The notes under the pieces: model-generated
Database searches by the model: none
Told to the model about the DNA's origin: nothing
What the model saw: only the letters and a program-made list of their open reading frames with translations
DNA from: a virus
IMG/VR virus record: IMGVR_UViG_3300025872_000253
Location: 1 to 27,050 of that record
DNA length: 27,050 bases
Reading direction: 5' to 3' (one strand)
In this document: positions 20,412 to 27,025 of the stretch, one piece after another
How positions within the stretch are numbered: position 1 is the stretch's first letter
Layout: every line of letters starts with the position of its first letter
Position numbers and translations under genes: made by a program

Positions 20412-21446
20412 ATGAGTAGTTATGCCTATTACAACGAATACGACAAAAATGCGGCAGCATGGTTGCGCGAGCTAATTAAGGAAGGATTAATAGCAAATGG
20501 TGAAGTCGATGAACGATCAATTGTTGATGTCACGGCAAATGATCTGCGAGGATTTAGCCAGCACCACTTTTTTGCAGGAATCGGTGGGTGGAGTTATGCG
20601 CTTAGACTCGCAGGATGGAATGACAATAAACCGGTATGGACAGCAAGCTTGCCTTGTCAACCGTTCAGTGCAGCAGGGAAAAAACTCGGGAAATCAGACG
20701 AACGACACTTATTGCCGCACTTTATCGAACTTGTTAAGCAGTGCAGACCTCCAGTCATGTTTGGAGAGCAGGTTCCTGGCGCAATTAAGCACGGATGGCT
20801 CGATGTTTTATACGCAGAAATGGAAGCGTGTGGTTACGCCTGCGGGTCGATCATTGCTGGCGCACACAGCGTCGGTGCGGCGCATATCAGGCAGCGATTG
20901 TACTGGGTGGGTGTCTCCAATGGCGCAAGATTGCAACAGAGGATCAAAACCTCCAAGGAATCACGATACTGGAGTGCCACTGAGTCAACAAGTGACGATG
21001 ATTTCAGGGTATCCAACTCCAGCAGCCAGAGATTACAAGAGCAACCTAGCAACGGAAGAATTTCACAAGAAACGAATGGAAATGTCGCGCGGGAAAACCC
21101 TTCCGGAAGTAGAGGGATGGGCAACTCCGCGCGTAACAACGAACCAAGGTTGCGGGAATCCGAAGAGAGCAATGGACAACAAAAGCCGCTTGGAAGATCA
21201 AATTTTCCTGGTATGCAATGGATTCACTGCCAAGACAACAAATACAGGCCAGTTAAACCCGGCATTTTCCCGCTGGCTAATGGCATACCCAAAGGAATGG
21301 TGTATAGCTGCGATCCGAGCGCACCGCACAATGAGAATGCAACGCAGGAAGCGCGCGCAATGAGGTTAAAAGGATATGGCAATGCAATTGTTCCGCTGGT
21401 TGCTGCTGAGTTTATTGGCGCATATATGTCAATTATGGGTGATTGA
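20412..21446 (+). CDS. C5-cytosine DNA methyltransferase
   Basis: A 344-residue enzyme that methylates cytosine C5 using S-adenosylmethionine. Motif I is FFAGIGGW (53-60), motif IV PCQPFSAAGK with catalytic C82, motif VI GEQV (E119, Q in place of the usual N), motif VIII IRQRLYWVG (159-167), and motif X GYGNAIVP (321-328). The target-recognition region (~168-270) is Ser/Asn/Arg-rich and low in predicted structure. An 80-residue-scale extension precedes motif I (YNEYDKNAAAWLRELI). Most of the gene is overlapped by a second open frame (20497-21363). Likely role: protection from host restriction or modification of phage DNA. Confidence 0.95.
   Translation: MSSYAYYNEYDKNAAAWLRELIKEGLIANGEVDERSIVDVTANDLRGFSQHHFFAGIGGWSYALRLAGWNDNKPVWTASLPCQPFSAAGKKLGKSDERHLLPHFIELVKQCRPPVMFGEQVPGAIKHGWLDVLYAEMEACGYACGSIIAGAHSVGAAHIRQRLYWVGVSNGARLQQRIKTSKESRYWSATESTSDDDFRVSNSSSQRLQEQPSNGRISQETNGNVARENPSGSRGMGNSARNNEPRLRESEESNGQQKPLGRSNFPGMQWIHCQDNKYRPVKPGIFPLANGIPKGMVYSCDPSAPHNENATQEARAMRLKGYGNAIVPLVAAEFIGAYMSIMGD
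20497..21363 (+). CDS. Overprinted second-frame protein inside the methyltransferase gene (288 aa)
   Basis: The +1 frame is open for 289 codons within the methyltransferase gene. Its translation is not random: it has W/Y-x-[TS]-P modules (GWVSPMAQDCNRG, GYPTPAARDYKSN, GWATPRVTTN), an upstream block ending VRRISGSDCTGW, and an ending GQLNPAFSRWLMAYPKEW. I recall these features from proteins annotated in many proteobacterial phages beside or fused to Dcm. A purine-rich site (AAGGAAGGA) lies ~10 bases before ATG 20497. It may be produced independently or by frameshifting as an alternative recognition region. Expression is not provable here. Confidence 0.55.
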   Translation: MVKSMNDQLLMSRQMICEDLASTTFLQESVGGVMRLDSQDGMTINRYGQQACLVNRSVQQGKNSGNQTNDTYCRTLSNLLSSADLQSCLESRFLAQLSTDGSMFYTQKWKRVVTPAGRSLLAHTASVRRISGSDCTGWVSPMAQDCNRGSKPPRNHDTGVPLSQQVTMISGYPTPAARDYKSNLATEEFHKKRMEMSRGKTLPEVEGWATPRVTTNQGCGNPKRAMDNKSRLEDQIFLVCNGFTAKTTNTGQLNPAFSRWLMAYPKEWCIAAIRAHRTMRMQRRKRAQ

Positions 21447-21448
21447 TA

Positions 21449-22258
21449 ATGCACTATTACCAGCTTAACATTGCTGACTATCGAAAAGATACTACTCATC
21501 TGACGCCGATTGAGCATTACATATACCGAACGCTTATTGATTGGTATTACCTAGATGAGTCGCCAATACCAAAAGAAACCCAGTCGGTTATGCGTCGGTT
21601 ACGGTTGGGAACCGAAGAAGAAGCGGGATTGTTGCGAAACGTTCTTTCTGACTTTTTTGTTGAAACCGAAAGGGGGTGGGAACACCAGAGGATCGAATTG
21701 GAGATAGCAGAATACTATAAAAAATGCCAAAAGAATAAGGAAAACGGCAAGAAAGGCGGTCGTCCAAAGTCAACTCCAGAGCCGGAGAAAACCCAGTCGG
21801 TTATTTTGGTTAACCCAAATGAAAGCGAATCAAACCCTAACCAAGAACCATTAACCAATAACCATAAACCAGTTTTAAAAGAAAAAAATATAAAAAAAGA
21901 AAACCGGGATTCTTTCCGAGAAAACTTATCGGATGTAACCGATCAGACATATTCTGATTTTAAAAAACTGAGATTGGCAAAAAAAGCTCCGCTCACAGAA
22001 AGAGCAATAGCAGCAATTCGCGACGAAGCTGCAAAAGCAGGCATTAACCTGGAAACAGCTTTGATCGAATGTTGCGCTAGGGGATGGACTGGGTTTAAAG
22101 CTGAGTGGTATCAAAAAACATCAGTGCCAATGCAACGCGGATCACCGGTAGTTCCTATTGATCGAAGCGAGTACAACCGGCAGCAAACGCGGATCGCAAA
22201 AGAGAAATTATTTGGCAGTTCAGAGGCTCCACGGGAAAAGGATGTGACAAATGGATAA
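21449..22258 (+). CDS. DUF1376/YdaU-type replication initiation protein (O-like)
   Basis: A 269-residue protein; I use ATG 21449 rather than TTG 21443. The N-terminal winged-helix domain (HYYQLNIADYRKDTTHLTPI, IEHYIYRTLIDWYYLDE, PIPKETQSVMRRLRL) is the DUF1376 signature of phage replisome organisers. A polar Asn/Pro/Lys linker (~110-150) follows, whose DNA carries 7-bp iterons. A C-terminal helical domain (KAPLTERAIAAIRDEAAKAG, GWTGFKAEWY) may contact the helicase loader. It corresponds in position and role to lambda O. Confidence 0.88.
   Translation: MHYYQLNIADYRKDTTHLTPIEHYIYRTLIDWYYLDESPIPKETQSVMRRLRLGTEEEAGLLRNVLSDFFVETERGWEHQRIELEIAEYYKKCQKNKENGKKGGRPKSTPEPEKTQSVILVNPNESESNPNQEPLTNNHKPVLKEKNIKKENRDSFRENLSDVTDQTYSDFKKLRLAKKAPLTERAIAAIRDEAAKAGINLETALIECCARGWTGFKAEWYQKTSVPMQRGSPVVPIDRSEYNRQQTRIAKEKLFGSSEAPREKDVTNG
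21839..21905 (+). other. Putative replication origin: 7-bp iterons plus AT-rich segment
   Basis: AACCA recurs at 21839, 21846, 21853, 21860 and 21867, an exact 7-bp period, immediately followed by an A/T-rich stretch (21872-21905). Seven is not a multiple of three, so the repeat is not a peptide repeat. Position inside the O-like gene matches the lambda ori layout of iterons followed by an AT-rich unwinding region. Confidence 0.6.
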
Positions 22259-22898
22259 CAGTCAATTCGATGAATTTAATGAATTACTGGATGTGATTTC
22301 AGAGCAATATGGAAAACCGTTATCCAGTGGAGCAAAAATGCTTTATTGGCAAGGTTTGAAGGATTTTGATTATAAAGCAATCCAGCAGGCATTGTATCGT
22401 CACATTCGAAATACCGATACCGGAATGTTCATGCCGAAAATTGCTGATGTTATCCGCATGCTGCAAGGCTCCACGCAGGATAGCGCAATGACTGCATGGG
22501 CAAAGGTTGATAAGGCTGTTAGGCACAAAGGGACTTATGTTGATGTTGTTTTTGATGATCCACTTATCCATCGCGTCTTGCACGATATGGGCGGATGGAT
22601 CGCTATTGGGCAAAAAACAGAAGATGAGTGGCCATTCGTTGCTAAAGAATTTGAAACACGTTATCGCGGTTTTAAGTCTCGCAGTGAAACCCCGGATTAT
22701 CCAAAAATATTGACAGGCATTGCGAATGCTCACAATTGCAGCCAGGGATTGGAGATTCAGCCTTACGTGATGATCGGAAACGAATTTGAGTGTAACAACG
22801 TGATTAACGGTGGAACTGAAAAACCATTGATCGGTTTTAAGCAAGCTGGTTCTGTTGTGCCGGATTTGCGGCTGGTTGAGAAAAGTGAGGTGGCATGA
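22251..22898 (+). CDS. Replication-associated protein, helicase-loader position (P-like)
   Basis: A 215-residue protein overlapping the O-like gene by 8 bases. The N-terminal half (FNELLDVISEQYGKPLSSGA, then LKDFDYKAIQQALYRHIRN, MFMPKIADVIRML) is a helical module common in phage proteins that follow an initiator gene. I associate it with DUF6475-type or lambda P-like helicase-loading functions. The rest has W/F-rich and acidic segments. There is no Walker motif, so it is not a DnaC-type ATPase. Confidence 0.72.
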   Translation: MDNSQFDEFNELLDVISEQYGKPLSSGAKMLYWQGLKDFDYKAIQQALYRHIRNTDTGMFMPKIADVIRMLQGSTQDSAMTAWAKVDKAVRHKGTYVDVVFDDPLIHRVLHDMGGWIAIGQKTEDEWPFVAKEFETRYRGFKSRSETPDYPKILTGIANAHNCSQGLEIQPYVMIGNEFECNNVINGGTEKPLIGFKQAGSVVPDLRLVEKSEVA

Positions 22899-23104
22899 TG
22901 GCAAACGAATGGCAAAGGCAATCGGCAGAAACAGCGCCGCATGATCGACGGATTTTGGTCGAATCTGATGGTGATTTTTTCTGCGTTGATTGGGTCAAGA
23001 ATCCACATACTGACGATGAGGCTTGGGCTATAGCTCAACTAAAAAATGGCGACAGAATTTTGATCAGAAAAATTGATTGCTGGTATGAGTTGCCGACAAA
23101 TTAA
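22895..23104 (+). CDS. Small DUF551-like phage protein (69 aa)
   Basis: Overlaps the preceding gene by 4 bases, with GAGGTGG upstream; ATG 22895 or 22898. The pattern W..A.TAPHDRRILVESDGDFFCVDW...AW and a closing WYELP resembles small DUF551-type proteins frequent in phage accessory regions. Function unknown. Confidence 0.7.
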   Translation: MMANEWQRQSAETAPHDRRILVESDGDFFCVDWVKNPHTDDEAWAIAQLKNGDRILIRKIDCWYELPTN

Positions 23105-23107
23105 CAC

Positions 23108-23164
23108 ACATGCAGGTTCCTATCATGATCACAAGCGGGTACTGCAAATTCGGAGCCTGCATGT
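23108..23164 (+). promoter_or_regulatory. Inverted repeat that sequesters a ribosome binding site and start codon
   Basis: A 13-base arm (23108-23120) pairs with 23152-23164 with one G-U, around a 31-base loop. The 3' arm contains both GGAG (23152-23155) and ATG 23161 of the following gene, so the folded mRNA would hide its start. Confidence 0.6.
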
Positions 23165-23337
23165 TTGTTAAACCTATCAAATCGATGGAATTAGAAATTG
23201 GAGAAAAAATGGAATGTAAAGCGTTGGAAATGATTAGAGAAGCAAGATATTTGCTTGATGATGAACTAAAAATAGATAGTAGTCGTGAGCTATCTATGAC
23301 TATAAAAAAATTGGACAAGGCGATTATGTGGAGGTAG
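23161..23337 (+). CDS. Small helical early protein (58 aa)
   Basis: ATG 23161 has GGAG five bases upstream, inside the hairpin described at 23108. ATG 23110 (75 aa) and ATG 23209 (42 aa, with its own TTGGAG site) are alternatives. The core is a charged helical pair (ECKALEMIREARYLLDDELK, ELSMTIKKLDKAIMW). No family is recognised. Confidence 0.55.
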   Translation: MFVKPIKSMELEIGEKMECKALEMIREARYLLDDELKIDSSRELSMTIKKLDKAIMWR

Positions 23338-23343
23338 CGCGAC

Positions 23344-23496
23344 ATGCAACTAAAATCCCAAAGCGTTGATTTGTCAAATGAAAATGGAATTATTTTAACT
23401 ATAAGCGATTGTATTTATTTAATGGAAAGATTAAGCGAGATGAGCGGAGCGATGGTGAAAATTTCTGAACATTTGAGTAAATTAAGTGATACCTGA
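23344..23496 (+). CDS. 50-residue small protein
   Basis: ATG 23344 follows GGAGG by 9 bases; the stop overlaps the next GTG start by 11 bases. The peptide (MQLKSQSVDLSNENGIILTI, then SEMSGAMVKISEHLSKL) is soluble with a C-terminal amphipathic helix. It fits the operon spacing with no gaps. Function unknown. Confidence 0.55.
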   Translation: MQLKSQSVDLSNENGIILTISDCIYLMERLSEMSGAMVKISEHLSKLSDT

Positions 23497-23743
23497 TCCA
23501 GCGCCAATACCAAGAAGGAATAAACCGCTAATTTGCGAATCAGTGTACGCGGAAACTGAGCAGGATCGGTTCAACAAGGAATGCAAGGCAACATTTGCTA
23601 TGTTCTATGACAAAAGGCGCAGATGGTTTGATCAGAACGGATTTGACGAGTATATGAAAGGTGTTGTTACAAAGCGCGGTCAGGAAGGTGCTAACAGGTT
23701 GCGAAAAGGCGTCAATTGGTTATTGGAAAGGATTGGATCATGA
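23486..23743 (+). CDS. Hypothetical phage protein (85 aa, GTG start)
   Basis: GTG 23486 lies inside the previous gene; no ATG is available before the conserved part. Basic helical protein with YDKRRRWFD, then EYMKGVVTKRGQEGANRLRK and WLLERIG. The pattern of a helix, KRG and a Leu-Arg helix recalls small phage proteins near replication genes (DUF7696-like, uncertain). Its stop overlaps the next ATG by 4 bases. Confidence 0.65.
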   Translation: MIPDPAPIPRRNKPLICESVYAETEQDRFNKECKATFAMFYDKRRRWFDQNGFDEYMKGVVTKRGQEGANRLRKGVNWLLERIGS

Positions 23744-23865
23744 AAAAACAAATCACAATTTCAAGTTTTGATTATTACCTGTCATTAATTGCGGCTTTGG
23801 CGATTGGTGCTGGCAGTGGTTTTGTTGTCGGTATGTTGATCGGTGTTTTGGGTAAATTGAGCTGA
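23740..23865 (+). CDS. 41-residue membrane peptide with Gly-rich helix
   Basis: ATGA overlap with the preceding gene. The sequence is a short polar head (MKKQITISSFDYY) and one long hydrophobic Gly-rich helix (IAALAIGAGSGFVVGMLIGV) with G-x3-G spacing that could oligomerise. A small inner-membrane protein of unknown role. Confidence 0.6.
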   Translation: MKKQITISSFDYYLSLIAALAIGAGSGFVVGMLIGVLGKLS

Positions 23866-23873
23866 GGGTTCGC

Positions 23874-24536
23874 ATGATCCAGCAAACTATAAAAACGGCA
23901 ACAATCATGAATGTTGATTGCATGGAATACATGCGCACGGTACCCGATGATTATTTTGATTTGGCTGTGTGCGATCCGCCGTATTTTGATGGTCCACAAA
24001 AACCTGGATATTACAAAGGGACAAGACAGAAAAGTGACGTTGGTACTTACAAAAATATAAGCACTTGGGAAGTTCCAGGGGAAGCATATTTTAATGAGTT
24101 GCTTCGAATTTCAAAAAATCAAATTATTTTCGGGATCAATTATCTTGATGTAAAAGCGCCAGGCGGGAGAATTGTTTGGGTAAAAGGATGTGAAAATAGC
24201 CCATTCAGCATGGCTGAAATAGCATATCAATCATTTTATAACCGCATAGATATGTTTCGCTATCTATGGGCTGGGTTCTGGAGGGAGCCTGGTGCATTGA
24301 AAGAGGTGAGAATACATCCGACACAAAAACCGGTACCTCTGTATGAATGGATTTTGGAAACATACGCCAAGTCGGGACAAAAAATATTCGATTCGCATCT
24401 TGGTTCTGGTTCAAGCGCTATCGCTGCTAATAACATGGGATTTGAATTTGTTGGGTGCGAGCTTGATCCGGATTATTTTGAGTCTGCATGTAAGCGTATA
24501 GCCAATCACTCTGCTCAATTAAGGATGTTCTCATGA
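23874..24536 (+). CDS. DNA N6-adenine or N4-cytosine methyltransferase
   Basis: A 220-residue amino-methyltransferase. Catalytic motif IV DPPY is at 34-37 and comes before the SAM-binding motif I region FDSHLGSGSSAIAA (172-185), a beta-class order. HPTQKPVPLYEWIL is the usual motif X-like lead-in. There is no long recognition domain, so specificity cannot be read. It is the second methyltransferase in the early operon and overlaps the next gene by 4 bases. Confidence 0.93.
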   Translation: MIQQTIKTATIMNVDCMEYMRTVPDDYFDLAVCDPPYFDGPQKPGYYKGTRQKSDVGTYKNISTWEVPGEAYFNELLRISKNQIIFGINYLDVKAPGGRIVWVKGCENSPFSMAEIAYQSFYNRIDMFRYLWAGFWREPGALKEVRIHPTQKPVPLYEWILETYAKSGQKIFDSHLGSGSSAIAANNMGFEFVGCELDPDYFESACKRIANHSAQLRMFS

Positions 24537-25297
24537 ATCAAGAAACTTACGAAACCATAGCAAAATTAGAGCAAACAATGCGTTCTATCGGTGTTTTGGA
24601 GTTTTCCGGTGAAATGCAATTGCTCGAATGGCAGAAAAGCACGTCTCGTGATGTTCCGAAGATTAAATTTGGATTGCTTGATGATGAAAGTCTCGAACCA
24701 TTTGAAATTGCAACGGTGAAAAAGGGCAAGATGGCAGGACAGATTTACCACGTTTTTGCGATCAGAATTGACGAAACATCAAATAAATCAACAGGAATTC
24801 ACGGGATCGAAAAGAGGGAAAATAAAGCAGAAAAAATACCGAACCAACTTGCACAAAAAATGCACCGAGACGGGTATTTCCGCAATTTAAAGCTATGGGA
24901 TGCGATGGAGGCGAAGGGAATTTATACCCAGGAAATGCATAAGTCGTGGGTTGAAAGTTTACCGTGCTGCGCGAGAATCGAATTTGCGCCGCACATTAGT
25001 TGCGGTGGTGATGTTGTAATGCACCACGTCAAAACATCAGCAAATTCAGGAGTCGGGATCAAGCCGAAGCATTGGTACGGTGTTCCGCTATGCCATAACC
25101 ACCACATGACATGGGCGCATGGATCGCATGCTGGATCAGCTACGCACGAGGATCGGCATGATGTGTTGTTGCCGCACGCTGTTCAATTGACTGCGGAGCG
25201 GATGAAATTGAAATTCAAAGAGGCGATGGGGTTATCAAGTTTGTCCGAGATGACTCAGGAAATGCTTGATGATTTTGAGAGGTATTTGTTTGGCTAA
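24533..25297 (+). CDS. DUF968-like HNH nuclease-type protein
   Basis: A 254-residue protein. The N-terminal ~95 residues form a beta-rich domain (LLEWQKSTSRDVPKIKFGLL, KKGKMAGQIYHVFAIRI). The C-terminal half carries an HNH-like zinc/metal site: CCARIEFAPH, MHHVKTSANSGVGIKP, VPLCHNHHMTWAHG, matching DUF968 phage proteins, whose place near recombination and Nin genes suggests structure-specific nuclease activity. The start overlaps the methyltransferase stop. Confidence 0.8.
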   Translation: MNQETYETIAKLEQTMRSIGVLEFSGEMQLLEWQKSTSRDVPKIKFGLLDDESLEPFEIATVKKGKMAGQIYHVFAIRIDETSNKSTGIHGIEKRENKAEKIPNQLAQKMHRDGYFRNLKLWDAMEAKGIYTQEMHKSWVESLPCCARIEFAPHISCGGDVVMHHVKTSANSGVGIKPKHWYGVPLCHNHHMTWAHGSHAGSATHEDRHDVLLPHAVQLTAERMKLKFKEAMGLSSLSEMTQEMLDDFERYLFG

Positions 25298-25314
25298 TAA
25301 ACAAAAGGCAATCT

Positions 25315-25497
25315 ATGAATTATACAGATGAAGAAAAATTCCGAGGCTATAGCGTATGCAATCAATGTAATGAATGCGTGAAGCTGTTGCAGGCTGGTTT
25401 TGATGTTGAAACGCATGTTTGTTCGGTTTGCCGGGAGGAGGTTGCTGATATTGATGATTTTACGATGAATGGCGCGGTGGATATTTTAAGCAAATAA
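25315..25497 (+). CDS. Small zinc-ribbon-like protein (60 aa)
   Basis: ATG 25315 is preceded by AAAGGC. Cys spacing C-x2-C-x2-C (CNQCNEC) and C-x2-C (CSVC) suggests zinc binding; the C-terminal end is acidic. Function unknown. Confidence 0.7.
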   Translation: MNYTDEEKFRGYSVCNQCNECVKLLQAGFDVETHVCSVCREEVADIDDFTMNGAVDILSK

Positions 25498-25571
25498 GCC
25501 AAGAAGCATGGGCACTCAAGAAAGTGTGAATCGTTACGGGATTTATATCTGTGTGTGAGGGGTGAGTGTCC

Positions 25572-25610
25572 ATGACTTGTTGGTTAGCTATAAAGAGCCA
25601 GAATGATTAA
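25572..25610 (+). CDS. Possible 12-residue leader peptide coupled to rusA
   Basis: A purine-rich GAGGGGTGAG precedes ATG 25572, which opens a 12-residue frame (MTCWLAIKSQND). Its stop overlaps the RusA start as ATGATTAA. The RusA gene has no other good ribosome binding site, so translational coupling is plausible. Confidence 0.35.
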   Translation: MTCWLAIKSQND

Positions 25611-25986
25611 ATTTACAATATTCGGAGAAGCAGCAAGCAAGGCGAACAGCCGAAAGATTGTGACAATTGCAGGGCGTCCGGCGTCTATCAAGTCAAGCAA
25701 AGCGCTGGCGTTTGAAAAATCTGCATTATTGCAAATACCGGTACAGGCAAAGCAGATGATTGAAGGTGATGTGGCGGCAACTATCAAGATATTTTATTCA
25801 ACACGCAGGCCGGATCTTGATGAATCAATTGTGCTGGATGTGTTGCAAGCAAAGTACAAGAAAGGCGAATTAATTAGGCGCGGGGTATACCTTAATGACA
25901 GGCAAGTAAAAGAAAAGCATGTATATCACGGCATAGACAAAGCGTGCCCACGTGTAGAGATTGAGATTAGGCCGATAGATGGATGA
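25603..25986 (+). CDS. RusA-family Holliday junction resolvase
   Basis: A 127-residue protein with the RusA layout: N-terminal strand (MIKFTIFGEAASKANSRK), acidic motif RRPDLDE with D71 and D73, then GVYLNDRQVKEKH with D99, and a final strand (CPRVEIEIRP). RusA cleaves four-way junctions. The usual DLDNxxK signature is altered: the Asn is Glu and the position of the conserved Lys appears to be Val (DLDESIV). Either the family member tolerates this or activity is reduced. It overlaps the next gene by 8 bases. Confidence 0.85.
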   Translation: MIKFTIFGEAASKANSRKIVTIAGRPASIKSSKALAFEKSALLQIPVQAKQMIEGDVAATIKIFYSTRRPDLDESIVLDVLQAKYKKGELIRRGVYLNDRQVKEKHVYHGIDKACPRVEIEIRPIDG

Positions 25987-26167
25987 CATAGACCGCGCAG
26001 GAGCGCACATCGATGCTACTGAAAAACAGATTATTGACGCAGCACGCAAGAAGGCGGCAAATATTCCGAAAGGATCGGCGGGCGAGTGCGAATGGTGCGG
26101 AGAATACTTTGAACGGCTGGTCAATGGTGCGTGCGGATGGTGTAGGGATGAATTCAGGCTTAAATAA
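25979..26167 (+). CDS. TraR/DksA-like zinc-finger protein (62 aa)
   Basis: The N-terminus DDIDRA fits the DxxDxA tip motif of TraR, which enters the RNA polymerase secondary channel. A helix follows, then a four-Cys zinc site, C-x2-C (CEWC) and C-x2-C (CGWC). The length matches phage TraR homologues. Likely to modify host transcription, like DksA/ppGpp. Overlaps RusA by 8 bases. Confidence 0.7.
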   Translation: MDDIDRAGAHIDATEKQIIDAARKKAANIPKGSAGECEWCGEYFERLVNGACGWCRDEFRLK

Positions 26168-26187
26168 CAAACATTGGAGAGGTAGTC

Positions 26188-26574
26188 ATGGGTATTTATG
26201 ATCTGGATGGATCAAGCGTAATAACAAGGCTGCAACATTGGGGTCGCTGGAAAATGTCTAGCGGTGTATCGCTTGGATACCCCAATCAATCAGCATTTAT
26301 GCATTTAGCAATATCAAGTAATCCGCATGATAGATTTGGTGAGATTGATAGCGATTGTATAGAAACAGATAGGGCTGTTGAGTTATTGCCTTTTGTTAAG
26401 CAGATTATCATTCGCGTTGAGTACGTTCTGCCATATAGCAGCGTAGCGATTAAGGCGAATCATTGCGGCATTAGCAAGCGATCATATTATAATTATTTGG
26501 AAGATGCACATGAAATGGTGGCGCAACTGATAAACAATAACAGGCGCAAGATCGATCAGCCGAATGCGGTTTAG
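26188..26574 (+). CDS. Q-like late gene antiterminator
   Basis: A 128-residue protein with strong GGAGAGGT upstream. The layout LQHWGRWKMSSGVSLGYP, then CIETDRAVELLPF, and a C-terminal HTH-like segment CGISKRSYYNYLEDAHEMVA matches the phage antitermination Q family. It is the last gene of the early operon, directly before a promoter-terminator pair, as Q is before PR'-tR'. It should load on polymerase at 26617-26652 and let it pass the terminator at 26677. Confidence 0.85.
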   Translation: MGIYDLDGSSVITRLQHWGRWKMSSGVSLGYPNQSAFMHLAISSNPHDRFGEIDSDCIETDRAVELLPFVKQIIIRVEYVLPYSSVAIKANHCGISKRSYYNYLEDAHEMVAQLINNNRRKIDQPNAV

Positions 26575-26616
26575 GTATAAGCGCAACAGATAATGAAAGT
26601 ATTGTTAATTAATGTG

Positions 26617-26645
26617 TTGTGCGACGTGCAGAAATATGTTATAAG
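26617..26645 (+). promoter_or_regulatory. Putative late promoter (PR'-like)
   Basis: -35 TTGTGC (26617-26622), 17-bp spacer, -10 TATAAG (26640-26645), predicting a start near 26652. Only ~25 bases separate the start from the terminator stem, so the basal product would be a very short RNA. Confidence 0.65.
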
Positions 26646-26676
26646 TCTGGCAAAATACAGAAATACTCAACAAAAC

Positions 26677-26701
26677 AAGCCACTTCCGCGTGGCTTTTTT
26701 T
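26677..26701 (+). terminator. Late-operon terminator (tR'-like)
   Basis: AAGCCAC (26677-26683) pairs with GTGGCTT (26690-26696) around TTCCGC, followed by T7 (26695-26701). It blocks late transcription until the Q-like protein acts. The following HNH ATG begins at the base after the T-tract. Confidence 0.88.
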
Positions 26702-27025
26702 ATGCCTGTTAAGAAATCAGGATGGTCAACAGTATCACGCCATAAGCGCGGGTACGGATCAAGCTGGGATAAGTTAAGGCTGCTTGTATTGCAGCGCGAC
26801 AACGGATTGTGCCAATGCCAAACTTGCAAGAACAACCAGCGAATCAAACAAGCAACAGAAGTAGATCACATCATACCAAAGGCCAATGGCGGCACGGATG
26901 AGTTATCAAACTTACAAGCGATCAATAAAGAATGTCACAAGATCAAAACAGCACAAGAACAAGGGCGCAGTCTGAATCCGAGAGTGACAATCGGATTGGA
27001 TGGATTCCCGACGGGGCGGTTTTAA
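26702..27025 (+). CDS. HNH endonuclease preceding terminase
   Basis: A 107-residue HNH protein. It has a basic N-terminus (RHKRGYGSSWDKLRLLVLQR), C-x-C-x2-C (CQCQTC), the EVDHI core, then GGTDELSNLQAINKECHKIKT. This type sits beside the small terminase gene in many cos/pac phages and takes part in genome packaging cleavage. I take ATG 26702, the first base after the terminator T-tract; the only possible ribosome binding site is inside the hairpin. Terminase would be expected just right of the window. Confidence 0.9.
   Translation: MPVKKSGWSTVSRHKRGYGSSWDKLRLLVLQRDNGLCQCQTCKNNQRIKQATEVDHIIPKANGGTDELSNLQAINKECHKIKTAQEQGRSLNPRVTIGLDGFPTGRF

Noticed and set aside
22320-22904. A 194-codon - strand frame opposite the P-like gene
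   Set aside because: Antisense to a well-placed operon gene with coupled overlaps on both ends; the composition looks like a reverse-complement artefact.
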